A stretch of 17,182 nt of DNA from Desulfovibrio sp. (GTDB taxonomy: Bacteria; Desulfobacterota; Desulfovibrionia; Desulfovibrionales; Desulfovibrionaceae). Below, one piece after another: positions 1 through 8,870 of this stretch. The position numbers and the translations under genes are program-made. The notes beneath the pieces are model-generated. The model saw only the letters and a list, made by a program, of their open reading frames with translations. It was not told the DNA's origin and did no database searches. Every line of letters starts with the position of its first letter. Position 1 is the first letter of the stretch. The stretch is taken from positions 1 through 17,182 of the forward strand of contig JAIWOE010000067.1 in the NCBI GenBank assembly GCA_020217165.1, given 5' to 3'.

Positions 1-773
1 TGGGCATCTCCCTGCTGTTGTTTCTGGTGCTGCTCATGCTCATCCGCCGGGTGGACAAAATCAGCGCCCAGCGACTGCAGGAGAAGCAGCGCCTGGAGCG
101 CCAGCTGCATCAGAACGAAAAGCTGGCCAGCATGGGCCGCATGGTGGCGTCCATCGCCCACGAGATCCGCAATCCCCTGGGCATCATTCGCAGTTCCGCC
201 GAGCTGCTCCTCAAGAAGCAGGGGGATGAGACCAGCCTGCACGGGCGGATTCTGAAGGCCATCCATGACGAATCCTGCCGCCTGTCCCAGATCGTCAGCG
301 ATTTTCTGGACTATGCCCGGCCCAAGGCCCCGCGGCGCGAACCCGTGGAGCTGGCCTCGGTGCTTGACCAGGTGCTGGTCTTTCTGGAACATGAGTGCCG
401 CAAGTGCGGGGTGACGGTGGAACGCCAGATGGAGCGCGGTCTGGTGCTCTCCGGAGACAAGGACTTGCTGTACCGCGCCTTTTACAACATCGTCTCCAAC
501 AGCCTGCAGGCCATGGGCGGGCCGGGAACCCTTTCCGTGCAGGCCGCACGGCGCGGAAATGCACTGGAAGCCGTGATTCACGACACCGGTCCCGGCATTG
601 ATCCGGCCATCATTGACAAGTTGTTGGACCCCTTCTTCACCACAAAAGACCACGGCACGGGCCTGGGCCTGGCCATCACCAACGGCATTATCCAGGGCCA
701 CGGCGGCGAGCTGCGGCTGGAGAACGCCCCGGAGGGCGGCACCCGCGCCGTGGTGTTGTTGCCGGCTGCCTGA
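1..773 (+). CDS. Sensor histidine kinase, 3' part
   Basis: This is the C-terminal part of a membrane histidine kinase; its 5' end lies outside the window. The frame is open from base 3. It begins with the end of a hydrophobic transmembrane segment (rich in Leu, Val and Phe), followed by basic residues and a short coiled-coil-like stretch rich in Gln, Arg and Glu. The phospho-acceptor H box (SIAHEIRNPLG) has its His codon at 159-161. Next come the N box (NIVSNSLQAM), the G1 box (DTGPGID), the F box (DPFFTTKD) and the G2 box (GTGLGLAI) of the HATPase domain. No PAS domain lies between membrane and H box in the visible part. The stop is 27 bases before a sigma-54 response regulator gene, so the two very probably form one two-component system of the NtrB/ZraS/AtoS type. 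The signal cannot be inferred because the sensory part is missing. Confidence 0.93.
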   Translation, partial: GISLLLFLVLLMLIRRVDKISAQRLQEKQRLERQLHQNEKLASMGRMVASIAHEIRNPLGIIRSSAELLLKKQGDETSLHGRILKAIHDESCRLSQIVSDFLDYARPKAPRREPVELASVLDQVLVFLEHECRKCGVTVERQMERGLVLSGDKDLLYRAFYNIVSNSLQAMGGPGTLSVQAARRGNALEAVIHDTGPGIDPAIIDKLLDPFFTTKDHGTGLGLAITNGIIQGHGGELRLENAPEGGTRAVVLLPAA

Positions 774-800
774 TCCGCGCCGCGTCAGCGGGGACGTTGC

Positions 801-2177
<1,377 letters not shown>

Positions 2178-2186
2178 CCGATCACC

Positions 2187-5165
2187 ATGGGCGAGGACGT
2201 CTCATCCGCTCGCAGCCTCGTTGCCGAAGAGGCAGCCTTCCCCGCCGCCACCGCCAGCGTGCGGGATTATGTGGAAAAGCTCAAGGCCTCGTCGCGCCTA
2301 GGGCCGCAGGTGGTCTGTCACAAGGTGTTTCCCGAACAGGACGCCCGCACCGCGCCCACGGTGCGGCCATGGCCCCGGGCCGTGCAGGGCGTGCTGGACC
2401 GCGCTGGCGTGGAGGCTCTGTATAGCCATCAGGCCCTGGCCACGGACCTGCTGCGCATGGGCCGCCATGTGGTGGTAGCCACGCCCACGGCCTCGGGCAA
2501 GACTTATGCCTACAACCTGCCCGTGCTCGAAGCCTGCCTGGCCGATGCCGACGCCCGCGCCCTGTATCTGTTCCCCCTCAAGGCCCTGGCCCAGGACCAG
2601 CTCAAGACCTTTCGCAGCCTGACGGAACATTGGCCCGGAGACGCCCGGCCCACGGCGGCCATTTACGATGGCGATACGTCTGCCCATTTTCGCAAGAAAC
2701 TCCGGGTGGATCCGCCCCGGGTGCTGCTGTCCAATCCGGAAATGCTGCACCTGTCCTTCCTGCCGTATCATGATAAATGGGCCGCCTTCCTGGCCTCCCT
2801 CAAGTACGTGGTGGTGGACGAGGTGCACACCTACCGTGGGGTCATGGGCTCGCACATGGCCCAGGTGTTCCGCCGGCTGCGGCGGGTCTGCAGCCGGTAT
2901 GGGGCGGACCCGACCTTTTGCTTCTGCTCGGCCACGGTGGCCAACCCCGTGGAACTTGCCTCCCAGCTCACCGGCCTGACGCCGGAGGCGGTGCTGGACT
3001 CCGGCGCGCCTCAGGGGCAGCGGCACGTGCTGTTTCTGAATCCCCTGGAGGGGGCCTCCCAGGCGGTCATCCAGTTGCTGCAGGCGGCCCTGCATCGCGG
3101 CCTGCGGACCATTGTCTATTCCCAGTCCCGCAAAATGACTGAGCTGTTGAGCCTTTGGGTGCAGCAGCGCGCCGGTCGGTTCAAGGGGCGCATCAGCGCC
3201 TACCGGGCCGGGTTTCTCGCTGAAGAACGCCGGGAGATCGAAGCCCGCATGGCTTCCGGCGAGTTGCTGGCAGTCATTTCCACCTCTGCCCTGGAGCTGG
3301 GCATCGATATCGGCGGGCTGGATTGCTGCATCCTGGCCGGCTATCCCGGCACAGTGATGCAAACCCTTCAGCGTGGCGGTCGTGTGGGCCGGGCGCAACA
3401 GGAGAGCGTGGTGGTGCTGGTGGCCCAGGAAGACGCCCTGGATCAGTACTTCATGCGCCATCCCGAGGCCTTTTTCTCCCGACCTCCCGAGGCCGCGGTG
3501 CTTAATCCGCACAATCCGGTCATCCTGGCCCGGCACCTGGAATGCGCTGCCACGGAACTGCCCCTTGCCGACGACGAACCCTGGCTGGAGGATGTCGAGG
3601 TCCGGGCCGAGGCCCGACGCATGGAGCAGGCCGGCCGGCTCCTGCGTTCCAAGGATGGCTCCCGACTGCATTCCCCGCGCAAGAACCCTCACCGTGAGAT
3701 CGATCTCCGCGGCGCCGGCGGCACCTACACCATCGAACTGGCCGAGGCCGGCACCGTCATCGGGCATGTGGATGAGCACCGCGCCTTCAAGGAAACGCAC
3801 CAGGGGGCGGTGTACCTGCACCGCGGGCAGAGCTTCGTCATCACGGCTCTGCACGTGGCCGCCCGGCAGATTTTCGCCCAGCCCCGCAAGGTGGACTATT
3901 TCACCCGCGCTCGGGGCAACAAATCCACGGAAATCCTGGAGGTGTATGGGCAGGCCACGGTGTTTGGCACCCGGGTGTTCCTGGGCCGCCTCAAGGTGAC
4001 GGAAACCATCACCGGCTACGAAAAGCGCAGCGTGCATGGCCAGAAGCTCCTGACCATCGTGCCCTTGGACTTGCCGCCCCTGCTGTTTGAAACCGAAGGC
4101 ATCTGGATAGAGATTCCCCTGGCATTGCAGGAAGATGCAGAAAAACACTTTTTGCATTTCATGGGCGGCATTCATGCCCTGGAGCATGCGGCCATCGGCA
4201 TGCTGCCTTTGCTGGTGATGACCGACCGCAATGATCTGGGGGGCATCTCCACCCCCATGCATCCCCAGGTGGGTCTGCCGGCGGTGTTCATCTACGACGC
4301 CGCGCCGGGTGGGGTGGGGCTGTCACGCCAGGCCTTTACCCAGGCCGAGGCCTTGTTTACCCGGACCCTGGAGGCCATTGCCGGCTGCCCCTGCGAAACG
4401 GGCTGTCCCTCCTGCGTGCACTCTCCCAAGTGCGGCTCGGGCAACCGGCCCATCGACAAGGCCGCCGCCGCGTTCCTGCTGCAACGTCTCATCCAGGGCG
4501 CACCGCCGGCGGATTCCCCCGGGCCCAGCCTGCCTGCACCGCAAGGCCTCCCTGAACCCAGCAAGGAGTCTTCCATGCCCCCCGCCGCATCCGATCCTGC
4601 CCGCCCCCGCAACTCTGGCAGCCTTTCCTGCCCTGGCCGGTATGGTGTGCTGGACGTGGAAACCCGCCATGCCGCCGAGGAGGTGGGCGGCTGGAAACAT
4701 ATCGCCAAGATGGGCGTCTCCGTGGCGGTACTCTATGACAGCCTGGACGACCAGTTTCACAGCTTCACCCAGGATGACCTGCCAGAACTCTTTGAGCGGC
4801 TGCAGACCCTGGATCTGGTGATCGGCTACAATCTTAAGCGATTTGATTATACGGTCCTGCAGCCGTTTGCGCCATACCTTCTCCAGTCCCTGCCCACCCT
4901 GGACATGCTGGAAGCCGTGCAGCAACGCCTGGGCTACCGCCTGAAGCTGGATACCCTGGCCCAGGCCACCCTGGGTGCGCCCAAAAGCGCCGACGGCCTG
5001 CAGGCCCTGGCCTGGTGGAAGGAAGGGCGGTTGGATCTCATCGAAGAATACTGCATCCAGGACGTGGCCATCACGCGGGACCTCTACCGCTACGGCTGCG
5101 AGCACGGGTATTTACTGTTCACCAACAAGGCCAGGCAGGTGGTGCGGGTGCCCATTTCCTGGTAG
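2187..5165 (+). CDS. MrfA/YprA-like DEVH helicase fused to MrfB/YprB-like exonuclease
   Basis: A 992-residue two-part protein. Residues 1 to about 755 are a superfamily 2 helicase: motif I PTASGKT (K105), motif II DEVH (211-214), motif III SAT (248-250), motif V around LGID (371-374) and motif VI QRGGRVGR (395-402). A DUF1998-type region follows with a metal-binding cysteine group C734, C736, C740, C743 and C749. This matches the MrfA/YprA repair helicases. A Pro/Ser/Ala-rich linker (about 756-815) leads to a DnaQ-like RNase H-fold domain with D823 and E825 (LDVET), D887 (YNLKRFD) and D959 (QDVAIT), as in YprB/MrfB exonucleases. In Bacillus subtilis the two proteins are separate and act together in mitomycin C damage repair; here they are joined. 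The ATG at 2187 has a poor ribosome binding site and follows the regulator stop by 9 bases, suggesting readthrough expression. The fusion call is firm; the repair role is inferred from family. Confidence 0.9.
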   Translation: MGEDVSSARSLVAEEAAFPAATASVRDYVEKLKASSRLGPQVVCHKVFPEQDARTAPTVRPWPRAVQGVLDRAGVEALYSHQALATDLLRMGRHVVVATPTASGKTYAYNLPVLEACLADADARALYLFPLKALAQDQLKTFRSLTEHWPGDARPTAAIYDGDTSAHFRKKLRVDPPRVLLSNPEMLHLSFLPYHDKWAAFLASLKYVVVDEVHTYRGVMGSHMAQVFRRLRRVCSRYGADPTFCFCSATVANPVELASQLTGLTPEAVLDSGAPQGQRHVLFLNPLEGASQAVIQLLQAALHRGLRTIVYSQSRKMTELLSLWVQQRAGRFKGRISAYRAGFLAEERREIEARMASGELLAVISTSALELGIDIGGLDCCILAGYPGTVMQTLQRGGRVGRAQQESVVVLVAQEDALDQYFMRHPEAFFSRPPEAAVLNPHNPVILARHLECAATELPLADDEPWLEDVEVRAEARRMEQAGRLLRSKDGSRLHSPRKNPHREIDLRGAGGTYTIELAEAGTVIGHVDEHRAFKETHQGAVYLHRGQSFVITALHVAARQIFAQPRKVDYFTRARGNKSTEILEVYGQATVFGTRVFLGRLKVTETITGYEKRSVHGQKLLTIVPLDLPPLLFETEGIWIEIPLALQEDAEKHFLHFMGGIHALEHAAIGMLPLLVMTDRNDLGGISTPMHPQVGLPAVFIYDAAPGGVGLSRQAFTQAEALFTRTLEAIAGCPCETGCPSCVHSPKCGSGNRPIDKAAAAFLLQRLIQGAPPADSPGPSLPAPQGLPEPSKESSMPPAASDPARPRNSGSLSCPGRYGVLDVETRHAAEEVGGWKHIAKMGVSVAVLYDSLDDQFHSFTQDDLPELFERLQTLDLVIGYNLKRFDYTVLQPFAPYLLQSLPTLDMLEAVQQRLGYRLKLDTLAQATLGAPKSADGLQALAWWKEGRLDLIEEYCIQDVAITRDLYRYGCEHGYLLFTNKARQVVRVPISW
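4563..4577 (+). promoter_or_regulatory. Internal ribosome binding site and ATG before the exonuclease domain
   Basis: Inside the helicase-exonuclease gene the sequence AAGGAG (4563-4568), a 6-base spacer and an in-frame ATG (4575-4577, Met797) form a well-formed translation start. It lies in the low-complexity linker just before the exonuclease domain. Initiation here would give a free exonuclease of 196 residues. It is a better ribosome binding site than that of the full-length start at 2187. It may be a working second start or a relic of the former separate gene. Confidence 0.5.
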
Positions 5166-5202
5166 CGTGCCAGGAAAGTGATGCGTCCCTGGTGGTGGCG
5201 TG

Positions 5203-6063
5203 TCAGTGCTGTTCGCGCAGGGCGTCCAGGAGCAGCCGTCGGGCAGGGTCCCAGGGAAAGGTGGCGCCGGTCCAGCGGGTGAACTGGCACTGCGCCTGGC
5301 CAAGGAACATGCGCAATCCCTCCAAGGCCAGCGCCCCGGCGGTGCGGGCGTCCATGAGGAACCGGGTGCGCAGGGGATTGTAGACCAGGTCGTAGGCTGC
5401 GGTCACGTGGGTCCAGGCGTCCTCGGGCCAGGGGGACTGGTCTTTTCGCTCCCCATGCATGCCCAGGGGGGTGGCATTGACCACCAGGGCCGCGCCAAAC
5501 TCCGTGCGCTGGCTCCAGGGAACATGTTGCACGTGAAACAATTCCGCCAGGGCCAGGGCCCGTTCCGGGCTGCGATTGGCAATGCCGATGCGTGACACGC
5601 CCAGGGCGCTCAGGCCGGCCAGGGCGGCCCTGGCTGCGCCGCCGGCGCCGAGTACCAGAGCGGACTCGAACACCGGCAGCTCGCGCAGGGGAGTGAGAAA
5701 CCCTTCCACATCGGTATTGTCGCCGCAGAGGCGGCCCTCATGCCAGTACAGGGTGTTTACGGCCCCGATCTGCCGGGCAAAGGGCGTGCTCTCGTCCAGC
5801 AAGTCCATGACTGCTTCCTTGTGCGGAATGGTCACGGACAGGCCATGGATGGGCAGGGTGCGCACGGCGTCCAGCATCCGGCCCAGGCGCTCCGGAGGCA
5901 GCTCCCAACGACAATACACGCCGGAGACGCCGGCTTCCTGCAGCGCCCAGTTATGCAGGGCCGGGCTCAAGGTATGCCCCAGGGGCTGCCCGATGATGCC
6001 CAGCAGCAGCTGCGGCGAATCCGGCAACGGACTGGGAAAGCGCTGCAGTTCCATGGCCGGCAT
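5203..6063 (-). CDS. aroE: Shikimate dehydrogenase
   Basis: A 286-residue shikimate 5-dehydrogenase, which reduces 3-dehydroshikimate with NADPH in the chorismate pathway. The substrate-binding segment GHTLSPALHN (29-38), the catalytic Lys K82 in VTIPHKE and the catalytic Asp D118 in DNTDVEGF are all present. They are followed by the nucleotide-binding GAGGAARA loop and VNATPLGM. Length fits the family. The gene is last in the 2-oxoacid oxidoreductase operon and starts 5 bases after the gamma-subunit stop with only a weak ribosome binding site, so it probably depends on coupled translation. An alternative start is Met4. It converges on the helicase gene with 37 bases between stops. A parS-like 16-mer lies inside it. 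Confidence 0.95.
   Translation of the reverse strand: MPAMELQRFPSPLPDSPQLLLGIIGQPLGHTLSPALHNWALQEAGVSGVYCRWELPPERLGRMLDAVRTLPIHGLSVTIPHKEAVMDLLDESTPFARQIGAVNTLYWHEGRLCGDNTDVEGFLTPLRELPVFESALVLGAGGAARAALAGLSALGVSRIGIANRSPERALALAELFHVQHVPWSQRTEFGAALVVNATPLGMHGERKDQSPWPEDAWTHVTAAYDLVYNPLRTRFLMDARTAGALALEGLRMFLGQAQCQFTRWTGATFPWDPARRLLLDALREQH
5525..5540. other. parS-like ParB binding site inside aroE
   Basis: TGTTGCACGTGAAACA matches the widely conserved chromosomal parS consensus TGTTTCACGTGAAACA at 15 of 16 positions; the single difference is at position 5. It is about 8.8 kb from parA in the same window. Bacterial parS sites often lie within genes close to parAB and the origin. On the aroE strand it encodes part of the FHVQHV segment, so coding constraint does not obviously explain it. 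Confidence 0.5.
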
Positions 6064-6068
6064 GGAGC

Positions 6069-6632
6069 CTAGGCGGTGGCCATGGCCGCGTCGGCGGTTT
6101 CCCAGCCCCGGGCCAGGGCATTGGCATTGGCCGGGATGAGCTTGGCGTAATGCGCGGCAATGACGTTGGGCAGTGCCTGCTGCACGGTGTCCAGGGGAAT
6201 GGCGTTGGTGGCGCGCAGCCAGGCGCCCAGGGCCACCATGTTGGCCATGCGTACGTTACCCTGTGCATCGGCAATTTCATTGGCCGCCACGGGGACAATT
6301 TTCAGCCGGGCTGCATCTCCCAGGGCAGGGTCCACCAGGGAGGAATTCACCACCACCACGCCGCCATCCTGCACCGTGGGCTGGAACTTGTGCAGGGAAG
6401 GCAGATTCATGATGATGCAGGACAGGGGTCGCTTGATGATGGGCGAACCGATGGGCTCATCGGAAATGACCACGGTGCAGTTGGCCGTGCCCCCGCGCAT
6501 TTCCGGCCCATACACGGGAATGTACGTGACGTTGTAGCCAGCTTCCATGCCGGCATAAGCCAGCAGGTTGCCGATGAGCATCACGCCCTGGCCGCCGAAG
6601 CCGGCAATGATGGCGTCGAGGTACAGTGCCAT
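6069..6632 (-). CDS. 2-oxoacid:ferredoxin oxidoreductase, gamma subunit
   Basis: A 187-residue gamma subunit of a CoA-acylating 2-oxoacid:ferredoxin oxidoreductase (Vor/Kor/Por superfamily). It begins with the characteristic glycine-rich GFGGQGV segment (11-17) and contains YGPEMRGGTA with the family's conserved PEMRGG. In the four-subunit enzymes this subunit helps bind CoA. The ATG overlaps the beta-subunit stop by one base in a TAATG junction and has a perfect ribosome binding site, so synthesis is translationally coupled to beta. It is followed by aroE. Confidence 0.92.
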   Translation of the reverse strand: MALYLDAIIAGFGGQGVMLIGNLLAYAGMEAGYNVTYIPVYGPEMRGGTANCTVVISDEPIGSPIIKRPLSCIIMNLPSLHKFQPTVQDGGVVVVNSSLVDPALGDAARLKIVPVAANEIADAQGNVRMANMVALGAWLRATNAIPLDTVQQALPNVIAAHYAKLIPANANALARGWETADAAMATA

Positions 6633-6646
6633 TAGGAATCACCTCC
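6630..6646 (-). promoter_or_regulatory. Strong ribosome binding site and TAATG junction of beta and gamma
   Basis: Read on the minus strand, GGAGGTGATTCCTAATG carries an 8-base full complement of the 16S rRNA 3' end. The beta stop TAA shares its last base with the gamma ATG. This fixes the gamma start and implies efficient re-initiation, probably to keep subunits equimolar. Confidence 0.8.
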
Positions 6647-7444
6647 GGACACGCTGCAGGCAGGGTCGTTGGCGTCGTCCTTGAAGACCCCAAGGGGGAA
6701 GTACGGGATGAGTTCCTTTTCCACCCGCTCATTGGCCTGCAGGGGCGTCATGCGCCAGTTGGTGGGGCAGGCGGACAGCAGTTCCACAAAGCCGAACCCG
6801 CGGCCGTCAATCTGGCATTGGAACGCGGCCTTGATGGCCTTTTTGGCCTCCACGATGCGCTTGAGGGAGGTGGTGGCCACCCGGGCGCTGTAGGCCACGC
6901 CGCCCAGGCCCGCCATGATCTCCGCCATCTTCAGGGGCAGCCCTTCCGTGGACGCGCACCGGCCGCCGGGGCTGGTGGTGGTTTTTTGCCCGGGCAGGGT
7001 CGTGGGGGCCATCTGACCGCCGGTCATGCCGTATACCGTGTTGTTGATGAAGACGATGGAGAGCTTTTCTCCGCGATTGGCGCAATGCATGGATTCGGCA
7101 AGGCCGATGGAGGCCAGGTCGCCATCACCCTGGTAGGTGAAGACAAAGGCGTCCGGCCGGGCGCGCTTGACACCCGTGGCCACGGCGGCGGCGCGGCCAT
7201 GGGGGGCCTCCACCGTGTCCAGGTGCATGTAATTGTAGATGAACACCGAGCACCCAATGGACGAGACGCAGATGGTGCGTTCCACCTGTCCCAGCTCCTC
7301 CAGGGCTTCGGCCACCAGGCGGTGGGCAATGCCGTGATGGCAGCCAGGGCAATAGTGCATGGGCCTGTCCGCAAGCACCTCGGGCAGGGTGGCCACTTCC
7401 GTATATCCCTCCTGCTGGAGGGCGGCGAGATTGATGGATGTCAT
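6632..7444 (-). CDS. 2-oxoacid:ferredoxin oxidoreductase, beta (thiamine diphosphate) subunit
   Basis: A 270-residue thiamine-diphosphate subunit. It has YCPGCHHG (31-38, C32 and C35) and the ThDP/Mg motif from GDGD (106-109) to the paired Asn N134-N135, followed by VYGMTGGQ. These are hallmarks of the beta subunits of the Vor/Kor group. The ATG at 7444 is preceded by AGGGAG at good spacing; the frame stays open further upstream, but that part overlaps the alpha gene out of frame and is not protein-like. The start lies 23 bases after the alpha stop. The subunit decarboxylates the 2-oxoacid and passes electrons to the cluster-bearing delta subunit. Confidence 0.93.
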   Translation of the reverse strand: MTSINLAALQQEGYTEVATLPEVLADRPMHYCPGCHHGIAHRLVAEALEELGQVERTICVSSIGCSVFIYNYMHLDTVEAPHGRAAAVATGVKRARPDAFVFTYQGDGDLASIGLAESMHCANRGEKLSIVFINNTVYGMTGGQMAPTTLPGQKTTTSPGGRCASTEGLPLKMAEIMAGLGGVAYSARVATTSLKRIVEAKKAIKAAFQCQIDGRGFGFVELLSACPTNWRMTPLQANERVEKELIPYFPLGVFKDDANDPACSVSGGDS

Positions 7445-7467
7445 GGTCGCTCCCTGTGGAATACGCC

Positions 7468-8529
7468 TCAGGCCTTGGCCGCAAGGGCGTCCAGGATGGG
7501 CTGAATGAATTCGTCCGGGTTGGGCAGGTTGCCGGGCAGGTGACCGTGGAAGGCCACCTCGGCCTTGCCGGCCAGGGCCAGACGCACGTCTTCCACCATC
7601 TGTCCGCAATTCTGCTCGATGGTCAGGAACCGGCGGCCGGGCACAGCCAGGGCCTGCAACTGGGCCACGGGGAAGGGGAAGAGCGTGACCGGCCGGGCCA
7701 CCCCCACCTTGTGCCCCTGCTTGCGCAGCTGGCTGGCCGCGCTGCGGGCAATGCGTCCGATGGTGCCGAAGGCCACGATGACGAGTTCGGCATCGTCCAC
7801 GCCCACGGTTTCCAGGCGGGAGAGGGGCTGCATGTCCCGGTAGCGGGTCTGGAGCTTGGCGTTGTGGCCAGCCAGGGCGCCATCTTCCAGGAACAGGGAC
7901 TTGAGCAGGCGTTCGGGGCGGCCCGAGGCGCCCTCCAGCCGCCAATCCTTGCCGGCGTCTGCATTCACATCCGGGGTCCAGGTGGTCACGGGTTCCTTCA
8001 TCTGGCCCAGGATGGCGTCGCCCAGCACCAGCACCGGCACGCGCCAGGCGTAGGCCACGTCGAAGGCCTCGATCATGTGATCATAGGCTTCCTGACAGGT
8101 GGCCGGCGCCAGGACATAGCAGCGATAGTCGCCGTGTCCGCCGCCCTTGACGGCCTGGAAGTAGTCCCCCTGGGAGGAGCCGATGTCGCCCAGGCCGGGG
8201 CCGCCGCGGGCCATGTTCACAATGACGCCCGGCAGCTCCGAGCCGGCCATGTACGAGATGGCCTCCTGCATGAGGGAGACGCCAGGGCTGGAGGAAGAGG
8301 TGAAGGCCCGCACGCCGCAGGCTGCAGCGCCAAGCAGCATGTTGGCCGCGCCAACCTCGCTTTCCGCCTGGACGAACTGCCCGCCAACCTTGACCATCTC
8401 CGAAGACATAAGTTCCGGAATGTCGTTTTGCGGCGTGATGGGATAGCCGAAATAGCAGCGGCAGCCGGCGGCCAGGGCCCCGTACACCACAGCCTCGTTG
8501 CCTTTGAGAAACTTGCGCGACGCAGTCAT
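7468..8529 (-). CDS. vorB: 2-oxoacid:ferredoxin oxidoreductase, alpha subunit (VorB-like)
   Basis: A 353-residue alpha subunit. The beginning (KGNEAVVYGAL, then YFGYPITPQNDIPE at about 26-39), AESEVGAAN, TSSSSPGVSLM and GGPGLGDIGSSQGDY closely resemble proteins annotated as 3-methyl-2-oxobutanoate dehydrogenase subunit VorB. Branched-chain 2-oxoacids, from Val/Leu/Ile breakdown or reductive synthesis, are therefore the first guess for substrate, with 2-oxoglutarate the main alternative. Sequence alone does not settle this. The ATG overlaps the delta stop by 4 bases (ATGA) and is preceded by GGGAG, so it is coupled to the ferredoxin subunit. Confidence 0.92.
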   Translation of the reverse strand: MTASRKFLKGNEAVVYGALAAGCRCYFGYPITPQNDIPELMSSEMVKVGGQFVQAESEVGAANMLLGAAACGVRAFTSSSSPGVSLMQEAISYMAGSELPGVIVNMARGGPGLGDIGSSQGDYFQAVKGGGHGDYRCYVLAPATCQEAYDHMIEAFDVAYAWRVPVLVLGDAILGQMKEPVTTWTPDVNADAGKDWRLEGASGRPERLLKSLFLEDGALAGHNAKLQTRYRDMQPLSRLETVGVDDAELVIVAFGTIGRIARSAASQLRKQGHKVGVARPVTLFPFPVAQLQALAVPGRRFLTIEQNCGQMVEDVRLALAGKAEVAFHGHLPGNLPNPDEFIQPILDALAAKA

Positions 8530-8771
8530 GCCTGTTCTCCCTTGGCGCCCTTGGGCTTGGCGGATTTCTTGCGGAAGACCCGGATGGCAAAGTCCGGACA
8601 AATGCGCGCACAGGCGGCGCAGGCGGTGCAATCGTCCTGCCGCGCCACTTCCACCACCTTGTATCCCTGTTGATTGAACCGCGCGGACTGCTCCAGCACC
8701 TCCTTGGGGCAGGCGACGGTGCACAACAGGCAGCCCTTGCAGCGCTCCTCGTTGATCAGCACATGATGCAT
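8526..8771 (-). CDS. 2-oxoacid:ferredoxin oxidoreductase, delta subunit (2x[4Fe-4S] ferredoxin)
   Basis: An 81-residue ferredoxin-like subunit with two [4Fe-4S] motifs of the CxxCxxCxxxCP type: C11, C14, C17, C21 and C48, C51, C54, C58. It ends in a Lys-rich tail. It is the first gene of the delta-alpha-beta-gamma-aroE operon and should carry electrons from the ThDP subunit to external ferredoxin. A CAGGA ribosome binding site lies 8 bases before the ATG. The delta-first order is common for Vor and Kor operons of strict anaerobes. Confidence 0.95.
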   Translation of the reverse strand: MHHVLINEERCKGCLLCTVACPKEVLEQSARFNQQGYKVVEVARQDDCTACAACARICPDFAIRVFRKKSAKPKGAKGEQA

Positions 8772-8802
8772 GGATTTTTCCTGCTGGGGTTACCGTGAGA
8801 GG

Positions 8803-8851
8803 CGGCCCATTCGGCCGAGGATCCTTCCTGTACACCAAAACCTCGGGAAGG
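8803..8851 (-). promoter_or_regulatory. Possible structured leader of the oxidoreductase operon
   Basis: The 99-base gap between queA and the delta gene holds several perfect short inverted repeats. CCGAGG (8815-8820) pairs with CCTCGG (8841-8846). CCTTCC (8823-8828) pairs with GGAAGG (8846-8851). CGGCC (8803-8807) pairs with GGCCG (8813-8817). The first two pairs interleave, so they could form an H-type pseudoknot or two exclusive hairpins. It could also be the queA terminator region, but no T run follows. No known riboswitch is recognised. Confidence 0.3.
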
Positions 8852-8870
8852 CAAAGCTGTCCCAAGGTTG

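Noticed and set aside
2298..4262. A 654-residue open frame on the minus strand opposite the helicase
   Set aside because: It is fully antisense to a gene with all helicase motifs, is rich in His, Gly and Gln as expected of a GC-rich shadow frame, and shows no domain.
5166..5202. Terminator between the convergent helicase and aroE genes
   Set aside because: CCAGG and CCTGG could pair around a 13-base loop, but the 5-base stem is weak and has no T run.
5400..5416. Second CACGTG in aroE as parS
   Set aside because: Only the central hexamer matches; the GTTTC/GAAAC arms are absent.
7445..7945. N-terminal extension of the beta subunit
   Set aside because: It overlaps the alpha gene out of frame and has a Pro/Gly/Arg-rich composition typical of a shadow; the ATG at 7444 has a good ribosome binding site.
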